From the NCBI GenBank assembly GCA_005878995.1, contig VBME01000171.1, positions 1 through 5,899 on the forward strand: DNA of 5,899 nt, in the 5' to 3' direction. Made by a program: the position numbers and the translations under genes. Numbering within the stretch: the stretch's first letter is position 1; every line of letters begins with the position of its first letter. Below, one piece after another: positions 1 to 5,178 of this stretch. The stretch comes from Methanobacteriota archaeon (lineage in GTDB: Archaea; Thermoplasmatota; Thermoplasmata; RBG-16-68-12). The notes below the pieces were generated by a model, which worked only from the letters and a program-made list of their open reading frames with translations, was not told where the DNA came from and did not search any database.

Positions 1-2
1 AA

Positions 3-131
3 ACGAGTCGTTTCTTCCGAGATCTCTATCTGGTGCTGCTCGGGTCGGAGCAAGGCCCGCGCGCCGCGCCGTTCCTCGCGGTGCTCGAGAAGGACTGGGT
101 TCTCCGACGCCTCAAGGAAGCCGCCAGCTGA
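3..131 (+). CDS. lysS: Lysyl-tRNA synthetase, class I, C-terminal end (partial)
   Basis: Only the last 42 residues and the stop codon lie in the window; the gene begins to the left. The tail contains LYLVLLGSEQGPRA followed by FLAVLEKDWVLRRL. This matches the end of the alpha-helical anticodon-binding domain of class I lysyl-tRNA synthetases, which typically reads LY..LLG...GPR...F...L.....V..RL. The enzyme attaches lysine to tRNA-Lys in the cytoplasm; class I is the form used by most archaea and a few bacteria. Bacterial-type GluRS has a related C-terminal domain (AL.G...GP) and is the main alternative, but archaeal GluRS lacks it. The tRNA-Gln gene follows 40 bp later on the same strand with its own TATA-like box. 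The assignment rests on a short tail, so confidence is moderate. Confidence 0.68.
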   Translation, partial: TSRFFRDLYLVLLGSEQGPRAAPFLAVLEKDWVLRRLKEAAS

Positions 132-139
132 GAAAACTC

Positions 140-146
140 AATATAC
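140..146 (+). promoter_or_regulatory. TATA-like box for the tRNA-Gln gene
   Basis: AATATAC lies in an A-rich patch just after the upstream stop codon, centred about 29 bp before the mature tRNA 5' end at 172. That is the usual distance for an archaeal TATA box serving a tRNA gene with little or no leader. The surrounding DNA is very GC-rich, so the patch stands out. It was recognised by position and composition only. Confidence 0.5.
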
Positions 147-193
147 GCCCTCTCCATTGAATCGCGTTCGAAGCCCCGTGGTCTAGCGGCCAA

Positions 194-221
194 TCGTGAC
201 CGCGATGCGGTCGCGGGCCAG
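194..221 (+). other. tRNA intron 1 (28 nt, D-loop, position 21/22)
   Basis: This insert separates the D-loop from the 3' half of the D-stem. A central 4-bp helix forms between GGCC (188-191, exon) and GGCC (216-219, intron). The left 3-nt bulge is AAT (192-194) and the right bulge is AGT (220-222). The inner 9-bp stem is CGTGACCGC (195-203) with GCGGTCGCG (207-215) and a GAT loop. Cutting after the second base of each bulge gives exactly the D-loop AGCGGCCAA and D-stem TGAT expected of tRNA-Gln. The outer helix is poor: only the weak D-stem is available, across an internal loop. It is therefore a relaxed (hBH-type) motif rather than a strict BHB. The boundaries are inferred from folding. Confidence 0.85.
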
Positions 222-237
222 TGATTCGAGGCTCTGG

Positions 238-263
238 ATCGGTCCCTCTCGGACCGAAGGGAG
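238..263 (+). other. tRNA intron 2 (26 nt, canonical 37/38 site)
   Basis: This is a textbook BHB. The outer helix is the anticodon stem CGAGG/CCTCG. The central helix is CTCT (232-235) with AGGG (258-261), including one G-U pair. The left bulge is GGA (236-238) and the right bulge AGA (262-264). The inner helix is TCGGTCC (239-245) with GGACCGA (251-257) and loop CTCTC. Cleavage after the second base of each bulge gives the anticodon loop CTCTGGA, with U33, purine G37 and A38. Position 37/38 is the commonest archaeal tRNA intron site. Confidence 0.93.
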
Positions 264-298
264 ACCTCGCGACGGCAGTTCGAATCTGCCCGGGGCTA

Positions 299-337
299 TC
301 CTCCTTTCCACGCCCACAACGGGCGGGGTGGCGGAAG
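299..337. terminator. Possible tRNA 3' processing/termination region
   Basis: This is the 39-bp gap between the tRNA and the convergent dehydrogenase stop codon. It starts with the pyrimidine run TCCTCCTTTCC, which could act as a short T-rich archaeal terminator for the tRNA. A small hairpin follows, CGCCC (311-315) with GGGCG (321-325) around a 5-nt loop, with no T-run after it on either strand. Termination is a weak inference. Confidence 0.25.
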
Positions 338-1951
338 TCAGCCCCGGTTCTCTCGGAATTTTCGATGCTCGGCGACTCGCTCCCGATACAGGCGGGTTTC
401 GCGTTCGACTCGGCTCGCATCCCAGCCGAGGGTCTCGGCCATCCGCTCCGCGACCTCGTCCGCCACTCCGAGAGCCTGGTCTCGCGCCTCGTAAAACAAG
501 CCGAGCCGTCGGACGAGGACGTCCACCAGGGTCATGGCCATCTCCTCGTGGATCGCCACCTCGACTTCGACCCAGACGTGTGCCAAGTCGTCGACGATCC
601 GATCCCGCGCCCGAGGCGCCTCCAGGTGTCGCCGGACCTGCTCGGGGGCGAAGCGGGCTTGAAGATGGAGGGCCGAGGCCTCGTCGAACCCCATCGTGGT
701 GAAGTCTGCGAGCGGGTGGGTGGGGGGACCGAGCGGGCGTTCCTTTGTCGGCGTCGCGGTCGTCCGTTCGAGACGTGCGGAAACGAGATCGATGACATCT
801 TCGGCCATCGACCGGTGTGTGGTCAGTTTGCCCCCGGCCACCGAAATGAGTCCGTCGTTGTCCTCGAAGATGGCGTGTTCGCGTGAGATGTCCGATTCCC
901 GCGCGTCGGCGCGACGGCTCCGGAGGAGAGGCCGCAGCCCCGCGTACGCGCTGACGACGTCGTCTGTCGTGACCCTGGCCTGAGGGAACGCACTGTTCAC
1001 GACGTCCAGGAGATAGGCGACATCGGCAGCATTCGGCACGACGTGGTCCGCATCGCCTCCGTAGTCCGTGTCCGTGGTCCCGACCAGGGCGAGTTCGTTC
1101 CAAGGCAAGACGAAGACGATCCGTCCGTCTCGCGGCGCCGTGAGGGCGAGCGCGTGGCGGTTGCCGACCTTCGTTCGCGGGAGGAAAATGTGGATTCCCT
1201 TGGTCGCCCGAATCGTCGGGATCCCCCGCGGGGCACGCAAGCGGTCGAGCCACACGCCCGTCGCATTCACGGCGATCCGGGCTCTTGCGTCGAGCGTTCG
1301 GTTCTCGATTACGTCGCGAAGCCGGGCGCCGACCACGCGACCCCCTTCATCGTGGAGAAGTTCGACGACCTCCGTGTAGTTGGCTACGCACGCCCCGGCT
1401 TCGGCGGCGTCTTTGACCACCGCGAGGACGAGCCGGGCGTCGTCCGTCCACGCATCGTAGTAGATCCCGGCCCCCGCCAGCGCATCCGAAGAGAGTCGCG
1501 GTTCTCGCTCCACCGTGGCGTCAGCGGCGAGCCAGACTCGACGCGGGACCGTCTTGCCGCGCGAAAGGAAGTCGTACAGGAAGAGCCCGAACCGCAGGAG
1601 CAACGCGCCCGGTCGACGGCCGCGATACGCGGGGATCACGAATGGGAGCGGGTGGACGAGCGACGGAGCTCGCTTGAGGAGCAAGTCCCGTTCGCGGACG
1701 GATTGTCGCACCAAACCAACCCGGTAGCTCCGCAGGTATCGGAGGCCGCCGTGGATGAGGCGTGAGGTCTTGCCGCTCGTGCCGCTCGCGAAATCCCCGC
1801 GTTCGACGAGGGCGGTTCGGAGCCCGCGACACGCCGCATCCCGTGCGACGCCGGCACCGACGATGCCCCCTCCGACGACGAGCACGTCGAACGTTTCATC
1901 CCGGAGGCGATCGAGGTTCGCGACGCGCGTCCGGGCCGAGAACTCGGTCAC
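338..1951 (-). CDS. glpD: FAD-dependent glycerol-3-phosphate dehydrogenase (GlpD/GlpA family)
   Basis: The enzyme oxidises sn-glycerol-3-phosphate to dihydroxyacetone phosphate using FAD, passing electrons to a membrane carrier. It has 537 residues from the GTG at 1951, close to the family norm of about 500-540. The Rossmann motif VGGGIVGAGVARD is at 26-38, with R42-G43 completing the family signature, and the ribose-binding Glu is E50. SGTSGKTSRLIHGGLRYL is at 56-73, NATGVWLD at 228-235 and the FAD-contacting AGGKLTTHR at 371-379. A C-terminal helical DAO_C domain spans roughly 400-530. The family's usual Tyr in GGKxxxYR is His378. The reading frame stays open upstream to an ATG at 2074, but that extension is unlike the family. 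The GTG has GGTGG about 10 nt upstream and a TATA-like box at a suitable distance. No glycerol kinase, GlpB or GlpC is in the window. Archaeal membranes use glycerol-1-phosphate, so a catabolic role is likely. Confidence 0.92.
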   Translation of the reverse strand: MTEFSARTRVANLDRLRDETFDVLVVGGGIVGAGVARDAACRGLRTALVERGDFASGTSGKTSRLIHGGLRYLRSYRVGLVRQSVRERDLLLKRAPSLVHPLPFVIPAYRGRRPGALLLRFGLFLYDFLSRGKTVPRRVWLAADATVEREPRLSSDALAGAGIYYDAWTDDARLVLAVVKDAAEAGACVANYTEVVELLHDEGGRVVGARLRDVIENRTLDARARIAVNATGVWLDRLRAPRGIPTIRATKGIHIFLPRTKVGNRHALALTAPRDGRIVFVLPWNELALVGTTDTDYGGDADHVVPNAADVAYLLDVVNSAFPQARVTTDDVVSAYAGLRPLLRSRRADARESDISREHAIFEDNDGLISVAGGKLTTHRSMAEDVIDLVSARLERTTATPTKERPLGPPTHPLADFTTMGFDEASALHLQARFAPEQVRRHLEAPRARDRIVDDLAHVWVEVEVAIHEEMAMTLVDVLVRRLGLFYEARDQALGVADEVAERMAETLGWDASRVERETRLYRERVAEHRKFRENRG

Positions 1952-1996
1952 GTAGATCCCGCCACCAAGGTCCCGGTCGTGGCGAACCGAATGGGT

Positions 1997-2005
1997 CGAT
2001 AAAGA
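1997..2005 (-). promoter_or_regulatory. TATA-like box for the glycerol-3-phosphate dehydrogenase gene
   Basis: Read on the minus strand this is TCTTTATCG, an AT-rich island about 50 bp upstream of the GTG start at 1951. A transcription start about 25 bp downstream would give a leader of roughly 24 nt, enough to hold the GGTGG motif at 1962-1966. It was assigned by spacing and composition. It shares the divergent intergenic region with the purP promoter. Confidence 0.42.
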
Positions 2006-2040
2006 CGTTGCCCACCGTGGCTCGAACGCGAAGTCCCAAA

Positions 2041-2050
2041 GGATTAAACA
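2041..2050 (+). promoter_or_regulatory. TATA-like box for purP
   Basis: GGATTAAACA, preceded by AAA, is the only clear AT-rich block close to the purP start. Its centre is about 31 bp before the ATG at 2077, which places transcription initiation only a few bases before the start codon. No Shine-Dalgarno sequence is seen there. Together these point to a leaderless or nearly leaderless mRNA, which is common in archaea. Confidence 0.48.
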
Positions 2051-2076
2051 CGGCCCGAACATGCGGCTCGCCACCC

Positions 2077-3240
2077 ATGCCCGTCATCGACCGCGAGGAG
2101 ATCCTCGAAGTCCTCGAAACGTACGACGCCTCGAAGATCCGCATCGCGACGATCGGTTCCCATTCCGCCCTGGACGTCTGCGACGGCTCGATCGAGGAAG
2201 GGTTCCCGACCCTGGTGATCTGCGAGAAAGGCCGCGCGACCCCTTACGCGCGATATTTCCGGACGGTGCGGGACAAGGAGGGCCGCGCGATCCGTGGAGT
2301 GGTCGACGACGCGATCGTCCTGTCGAAATTCCAGGAGGTCCTCACGGGCAAGATTCAGGAGCGCCTGCGACGGGCGAACGCGATTTTCATCCCGAATCGC
2401 TCCTTCACCTCGTACTGCAATTTGGACGAGATCGAGGGCTCGTTTCGAGTCCCAATGTTTGGCAGCCGGAACCTCCTCCGGACCGAGGAGCGGGACGAAG
2501 CGCGCAGCTACTATTGGATCCTGGAAAAGGCGAAGCTACCGGCCCCGGAGAAATTCGAGGACCCGAGGGACATCGATGGCCTCGCGATCGTGAAGCTGCA
2601 CCACAAGACCAAAAAACTGGAGCGTGGGTTCTTCACCGCCGCGAGTTACAAGGAATTCAAGGCGAGGTCGGAGGCGCTCGTCAAACAGGGCGTCATCTCC
2701 AGGAAGGACCTCGCAGCGGCCCGCATCGAGCGGTACATCATCGGCCCCATCTTCAACTTCGACTTCTTCTACTCGCCGATCGAGGACCACGCGGAGAAAC
2801 TCGAATTGCTCGGCATCGATTGGCGGTTCGAGACTTCCCTTGACGGGCACGTGCGGTTGCCGGCGGACCAACAGCTGACCTTGAACGAGGCACAGCGCAT
2901 CCCCGAGTACGTCGTCGTGGGGCACAACGCCGCGACCCTGCGCGAGTCGAGTCTGAACGACATCTTCGACATCGCGGAGCGATATGTCCGCGCAACCCAG
3001 GAGCACTTTCCGCCTGGGATCATTGGCCCGTTCACGCTCCAGACGGCCGTGGACAAGGACCTGCGCTTCTGGGTCTACGATGTCGCGCCGCGGATCGGCG
3101 GCGGCACGAACGTCCACATGTCGGTGGGCCATCCGTATGGCAACTCGCTGTGGCGCGGCGCGATGAGCACCGGACGGCGCATTGCGATGGAGATCCGTCG
3201 CGCGACGGACACCGGTCGACTCGGCGAACTCGTGACCTGA
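2077..3240 (+). CDS. purP: Formate-dependent AICAR ligase (FAICAR synthetase), PurP family
   Basis: PurP catalyses the ATP- and formate-dependent formylation of AICAR to FAICAR, a late step of IMP synthesis that replaces the folate-dependent PurH reaction in many archaea. The 387-residue protein shows the family layout. An N-terminal DUF1246-type region (about 21-145) begins with IRIATIGSHSALDV and includes the conserved GSHS (27-30). An ATP-grasp-like DUF1297 region (about 170-375) includes FNFDFFYSP (227-235), IGPFTLQTAVD (316-326) and DVAPRIGGGTNVHM (335-348). The length is slightly above the roughly 360 residues usual for the family. The start at 2077 is chosen because family similarity begins soon after it and the TATA-like box lies about 31 bp upstream; the ATG at 2061 is in another frame. 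Many archaea carry two or more purP paralogues, so this copy could be a PurP-like paralogue with a different role. No other purine gene is adjacent. Confidence 0.9.
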   Translation: MPVIDREEILEVLETYDASKIRIATIGSHSALDVCDGSIEEGFPTLVICEKGRATPYARYFRTVRDKEGRAIRGVVDDAIVLSKFQEVLTGKIQERLRRANAIFIPNRSFTSYCNLDEIEGSFRVPMFGSRNLLRTEERDEARSYYWILEKAKLPAPEKFEDPRDIDGLAIVKLHHKTKKLERGFFTAASYKEFKARSEALVKQGVISRKDLAAARIERYIIGPIFNFDFFYSPIEDHAEKLELLGIDWRFETSLDGHVRLPADQQLTLNEAQRIPEYVVVGHNAATLRESSLNDIFDIAERYVRATQEHFPPGIIGPFTLQTAVDKDLRFWVYDVAPRIGGGTNVHMSVGHPYGNSLWRGAMSTGRRIAMEIRRATDTGRLGELVT

Positions 3241-3300
3241 GATTCTCAGCCGCGAAGCGCCGCCCGCGTTTGTCAACGACCGTCGCATCCTCAGCGAACT

Positions 3301-3308
3301 TTCATATG
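3301..3308 (+). promoter_or_regulatory. Possible TATA box for the exchanger gene
   Basis: TTCATATG, preceded by ACT, is the most AT-rich patch in the 111-bp gap between purP and the exchanger gene. Its centre is about 47 bp before the ATG at 3352. Initiation about 25 bp downstream would leave a leader of some 20 nt containing the purine-rich AGAAGGGAAGA (3335-3345). The rest of the gap shows no gene or clear terminator hairpin. Confidence 0.35.
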
Positions 3309-3351
3309 TTCACGAATCCTCGGAGCGGTCCGTCAGAAGGGAAGACAGCGG

Positions 3352-4359
3352 ATGCTCGGCACCACGCTCCTCTGGTTGGGAGCCATCGCGGTCGGCTTCG
3401 TACTCCTGAACCAGGGCGCGAAGTTCATCACGGACAACGCGACGCGGATCTCCGGGAAGATCGGGCGGAGCCGCTTCGTCGTCGGTGCGTTGTTTGTCTC
3501 CACGCTCTCCGCATTGCCCGAGTTGCTCGTCAGCGGGTTCGCCGTGGAGGCGGGGAGCACGGACCTCGCGCTCGGCACCGCGCTCGCCTCGACGGTCGTG
3601 ACGATCGCGTTTGTGATTGGTGCGAGCGCCCTCTTGCGTCCGATCAAGACCTCGAAGGAGATTGTCCTCCGAGACGCCGTGTTCCTCGCGATCGTGACCG
3701 TCGTCGCGGCGACGATGTTGCTCGACGGCAACCTGACGCAGTACGAGGGCGTCGCCCTCATCGCCCTCTTCGTGCCGTACATCCTGAACCTCGCGATTTC
3801 ACAGCGGACGGGACCGCGGGAGGAGATTGAGGCCCGGATGGAGGACATGGAGATCGGGCTCGAGTTCACGGGCTGGATCTTCGGACGCAAGGTCGTCGTC
3901 CGGGCGGGGCTCAAATGGCTCGTGTTCGGCATCTTGTGGTCCGTGATGGGCGCCCAGTTCCTCGTCCAGGGCGCCATCGGGCTATCCGAGGCAGCGGGCC
4001 TGAACCCGTGGTTCATCGGCATCACGCTCGTCGCCCTCGGGACCTCCCTGCCGGACATCGCGGCCGCATACCACGCGACGCGTCGCGGCTACACGGACCT
4101 CGTCCTCGGAGAAGGAATCGGTGCGAGCGTCGTGACGACGCTCCTCACACTGGGGATGATCGGGATCCTTCGGCCCGCGGCCCACTCCGTCGACCTGCTC
4201 CTTCCGGTCGTCGGAGCGATGGTCTTCACCTCATTCCTCCTCCTCGCGCTCCTGCTCGGCGGCTGGCGAATCACGGCGCGGTCCGGCGCCGTGCTGACAT
4301 CCAGCTATTTCGTGATGGTCGCTGTGAACGTCCTGTGGATCCGAGCCGGATTCCCGTGA
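3352..4359 (+). CDS. CaCA-family cation exchanger (sodium/calcium antiporter-like), divergent
   Basis: This is an integral membrane protein of 335 residues with about ten hydrophobic segments in two inverted halves, separated by a charged loop (about 151-180, rich in E, D and R). That is the layout of CaCA antiporters such as archaeal NCX. The alpha-2 repeat is clear: ALGTSLPDIAAAYHATRRGYTDLVLG, starting near 228. The alpha-1 repeat reads STLSALPELLVS (50-61) and then STDLALGTALAST (69-81). Several canonical ion ligands differ. The first-repeat GTSxPE is TLSALPE, keeping E57. The second-repeat Glu is D235. The GNxxGSN motifs are GTALAST (75-81) and GEGIGAS (253-259), both lacking Asn. Family membership is firm, but the transported ions cannot be assumed to be Ca2+ and Na+. 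The stop codon lies one base from that of the convergent RDD gene. Confidence 0.85.
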   Translation: MLGTTLLWLGAIAVGFVLLNQGAKFITDNATRISGKIGRSRFVVGALFVSTLSALPELLVSGFAVEAGSTDLALGTALASTVVTIAFVIGASALLRPIKTSKEIVLRDAVFLAIVTVVAATMLLDGNLTQYEGVALIALFVPYILNLAISQRTGPREEIEARMEDMEIGLEFTGWIFGRKVVVRAGLKWLVFGILWSVMGAQFLVQGAIGLSEAAGLNPWFIGITLVALGTSLPDIAAAYHATRRGYTDLVLGEGIGASVVTTLLTLGMIGILRPAAHSVDLLLPVVGAMVFTSFLLLALLLGGWRITARSGAVLTSSYFVMVAVNVLWIRAGFP

Positions 4360-4360
4360 A

Positions 4361-5098
4361 TCAGTAGACGGCACCGCACCGGACGCAGACGAGCTTCCCG
4401 TCGCCTCGGGCGACGAGCTGACCTCCGCATGCCGTGCAGTAGCGCATTTCTTTGACGAGCTTCCCCTCTGCGTCCCATTGGTGCTGGGGCCACGTGCTCG
4501 GCGTGGGAGCCGCTCCGGGCCATCCGCCGCTCGGCTGCGTGCCCGTGCCTCCGGCGGCCTGCGCCGAACCCGGCGCGGGCGGTGGGTTGGTCCTCGGTGG
4601 AGCCTGCGGCATCGTCATCGGGTAGGGTCCGGCGTGCTGCATCATCCGGAACTGTTCCTCCATGTACGCGCCTTGGTCCATCCGCGTGACCGTGGTCCGC
4701 GCGATGCGGTCGAACAACCGCTGGCGTGGATCGCCTTGCGTCACGCCGCCGACGAGGATGTCCAGGATGAAGACGATTCCGAAGATCTTCGACAGGTTCC
4801 GCAGGAGGGCATGCAGGACGTCCAGGTTCCCATCGATCGCCACAACGCGCAGGGAGACCAGCCGCTTTCCGATCGTCGCGTGGAAGATCGTCTCCAGGAA
4901 CATGGAGTAGGCGAACCAGATGAGGCCCCAGTACAATCCGATCAAGTACCAGGCCCAAGCCAGAATCGAGAAGGGGATCGCGAAGATGAACCCGATCGCG
5001 AACACGATGATCGCGTCGATGACAAACGCGAGGAACCGACGGATCCAGTGCTCCTGCAAGGCAGGGTTGTGACCAATCAGGTCGATCGCAGAGGGCAT
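4361..5098 (-). CDS. RDD-family membrane protein with C-terminal zinc ribbon
   Basis: The protein has 245 residues. An RDD domain occupies about 14-135: WIRRFLAFVIDAII holds the conserved Arg (R21) and Asp (D28), and GKRLVSLRVVAIDGN (77-91) is the typical second motif. Hydrophobic segments lie near 22-43, 46-69 and 105-120. A Pro/Gly/Ala-rich linker (about 155-205) follows. A zinc ribbon closes the protein, with C221, C224, C238 and C241 (CTAC, 13 residues, CVRC). RDD proteins are poorly characterised; some have been linked to ion or small-molecule transport. The ribbon should lie in the cytoplasm and may bind protein or nucleic acid, which is inference. The ATG has GGGTGAGAC directly upstream, a good Shine-Dalgarno match. 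The gene follows kptA in the same direction after 80 bp, with its own AT-rich promoter candidates. Confidence 0.85.
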   Translation of the reverse strand: MPSAIDLIGHNPALQEHWIRRFLAFVIDAIIVFAIGFIFAIPFSILAWAWYLIGLYWGLIWFAYSMFLETIFHATIGKRLVSLRVVAIDGNLDVLHALLRNLSKIFGIVFILDILVGGVTQGDPRQRLFDRIARTTVTRMDQGAYMEEQFRMMQHAGPYPMTMPQAPPRTNPPPAPGSAQAAGGTGTQPSGGWPGAAPTPSTWPQHQWDAEGKLVKEMRYCTACGGQLVARGDGKLVCVRCGAVY

Positions 5099-5135
5099 GT
5101 CTCACCCATCCAGTCGCGACGATATCGGACGGGCC

Positions 5136-5161
5136 TTCATAAACGTGCCGGAATTAAATAT
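5136..5161 (-). promoter_or_regulatory. AT-rich promoter region of the RDD gene
   Basis: The 80 bp between the kptA stop and the RDD ATG hold two minus-strand TATA-like blocks: AATATTTAATTC around 5150-5161 and GTTTATGA around 5137-5144. The first predicts a leader of about 30 nt and the second about 15 nt; both leaders would include the GGGTGAGAC ribosome-binding site. Either suggests that the RDD gene can be transcribed independently of kptA. The AT-rich stretch could also help end kptA transcription. Confidence 0.45.
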
Positions 5162-5178
5162 TGTCGGACGATTGAAAA

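Larger units (their letters stand above)
172..298 (+). tRNA. tRNA-Gln (anticodon CUG) with two introns
   Basis: This tRNA reads CUG glutamine codons. Removing bases 194-221 and 238-263 leaves 73 nt that fold cleanly. The acceptor AGCCCCG (172-178) pairs with CGGGGCT (291-297), and the discriminator is A298. The D-stem GTCT (181-184) faces TGAT (222-225), with a weak U-U end pair, around the loop AGCGGCCAA. The anticodon stem CGAGG (227-231) pairs with CCTCG (265-269) around loop CTCTGGA, with anticodon at 234-236. The T-arm is GGCAG/CTGCC (274-278/286-290) with loop TTCGAAT. The A1-U72 pair, A73 and D-loop match archaeal tRNA-Gln, which is normally charged with Glu and then amidated by GatDE; A1-U72 is a known recognition feature. 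No CCA end is encoded. The gene has its own TATA-like box and lies 40 bp after lysS. Standard scanners may miss it because of the D-loop insert. Confidence 0.93.

Noticed and set aside
198..209. Hairpin GACCGC-GAT-GCGGTC, which at first looks like an anticodon arm with anticodon GAT (Ile) or as part of a second tRNA.
   Set aside because: There is no U33, the loop is too short, and no matching T-arm spacing follows. The hairpin is the inner stem of the D-loop intron; the proper anticodon loop CTCTGGA lies at 232-238 after splicing.
221..1765. Plus-strand open frames of up to about 240 codons opposite the dehydrogenase gene (for example 221-886 and 1043-1765).
   Set aside because: They are antisense to a clear conserved gene, have no recognisable domains and are rich in Arg, Pro and Gly, as expected for chance frames in GC-rich DNA.
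1952..2074. An ATG at 2074 (minus strand) would lengthen the glycerol-3-phosphate dehydrogenase by 41 residues.
   Set aside because: The extension does not resemble the family N-terminus, it would run through the predicted TATA box, and the GTG at 1951 has a Shine-Dalgarno-like motif and gives the normal family length.
1762..2076. In-frame upstream extension of purP to an ATG at 1762.
   Set aside because: It overlaps the 5' part of the divergent dehydrogenase gene and encodes an Arg-rich sequence unlike PurP; family similarity starts after the ATG at 2077.
3333..4058. A 241-codon minus-strand open frame opposite the exchanger gene.
   Set aside because: It mirrors the exchanger codons, has no domain, and the plus-strand frame has a convincing membrane-protein pattern with CaCA repeats.
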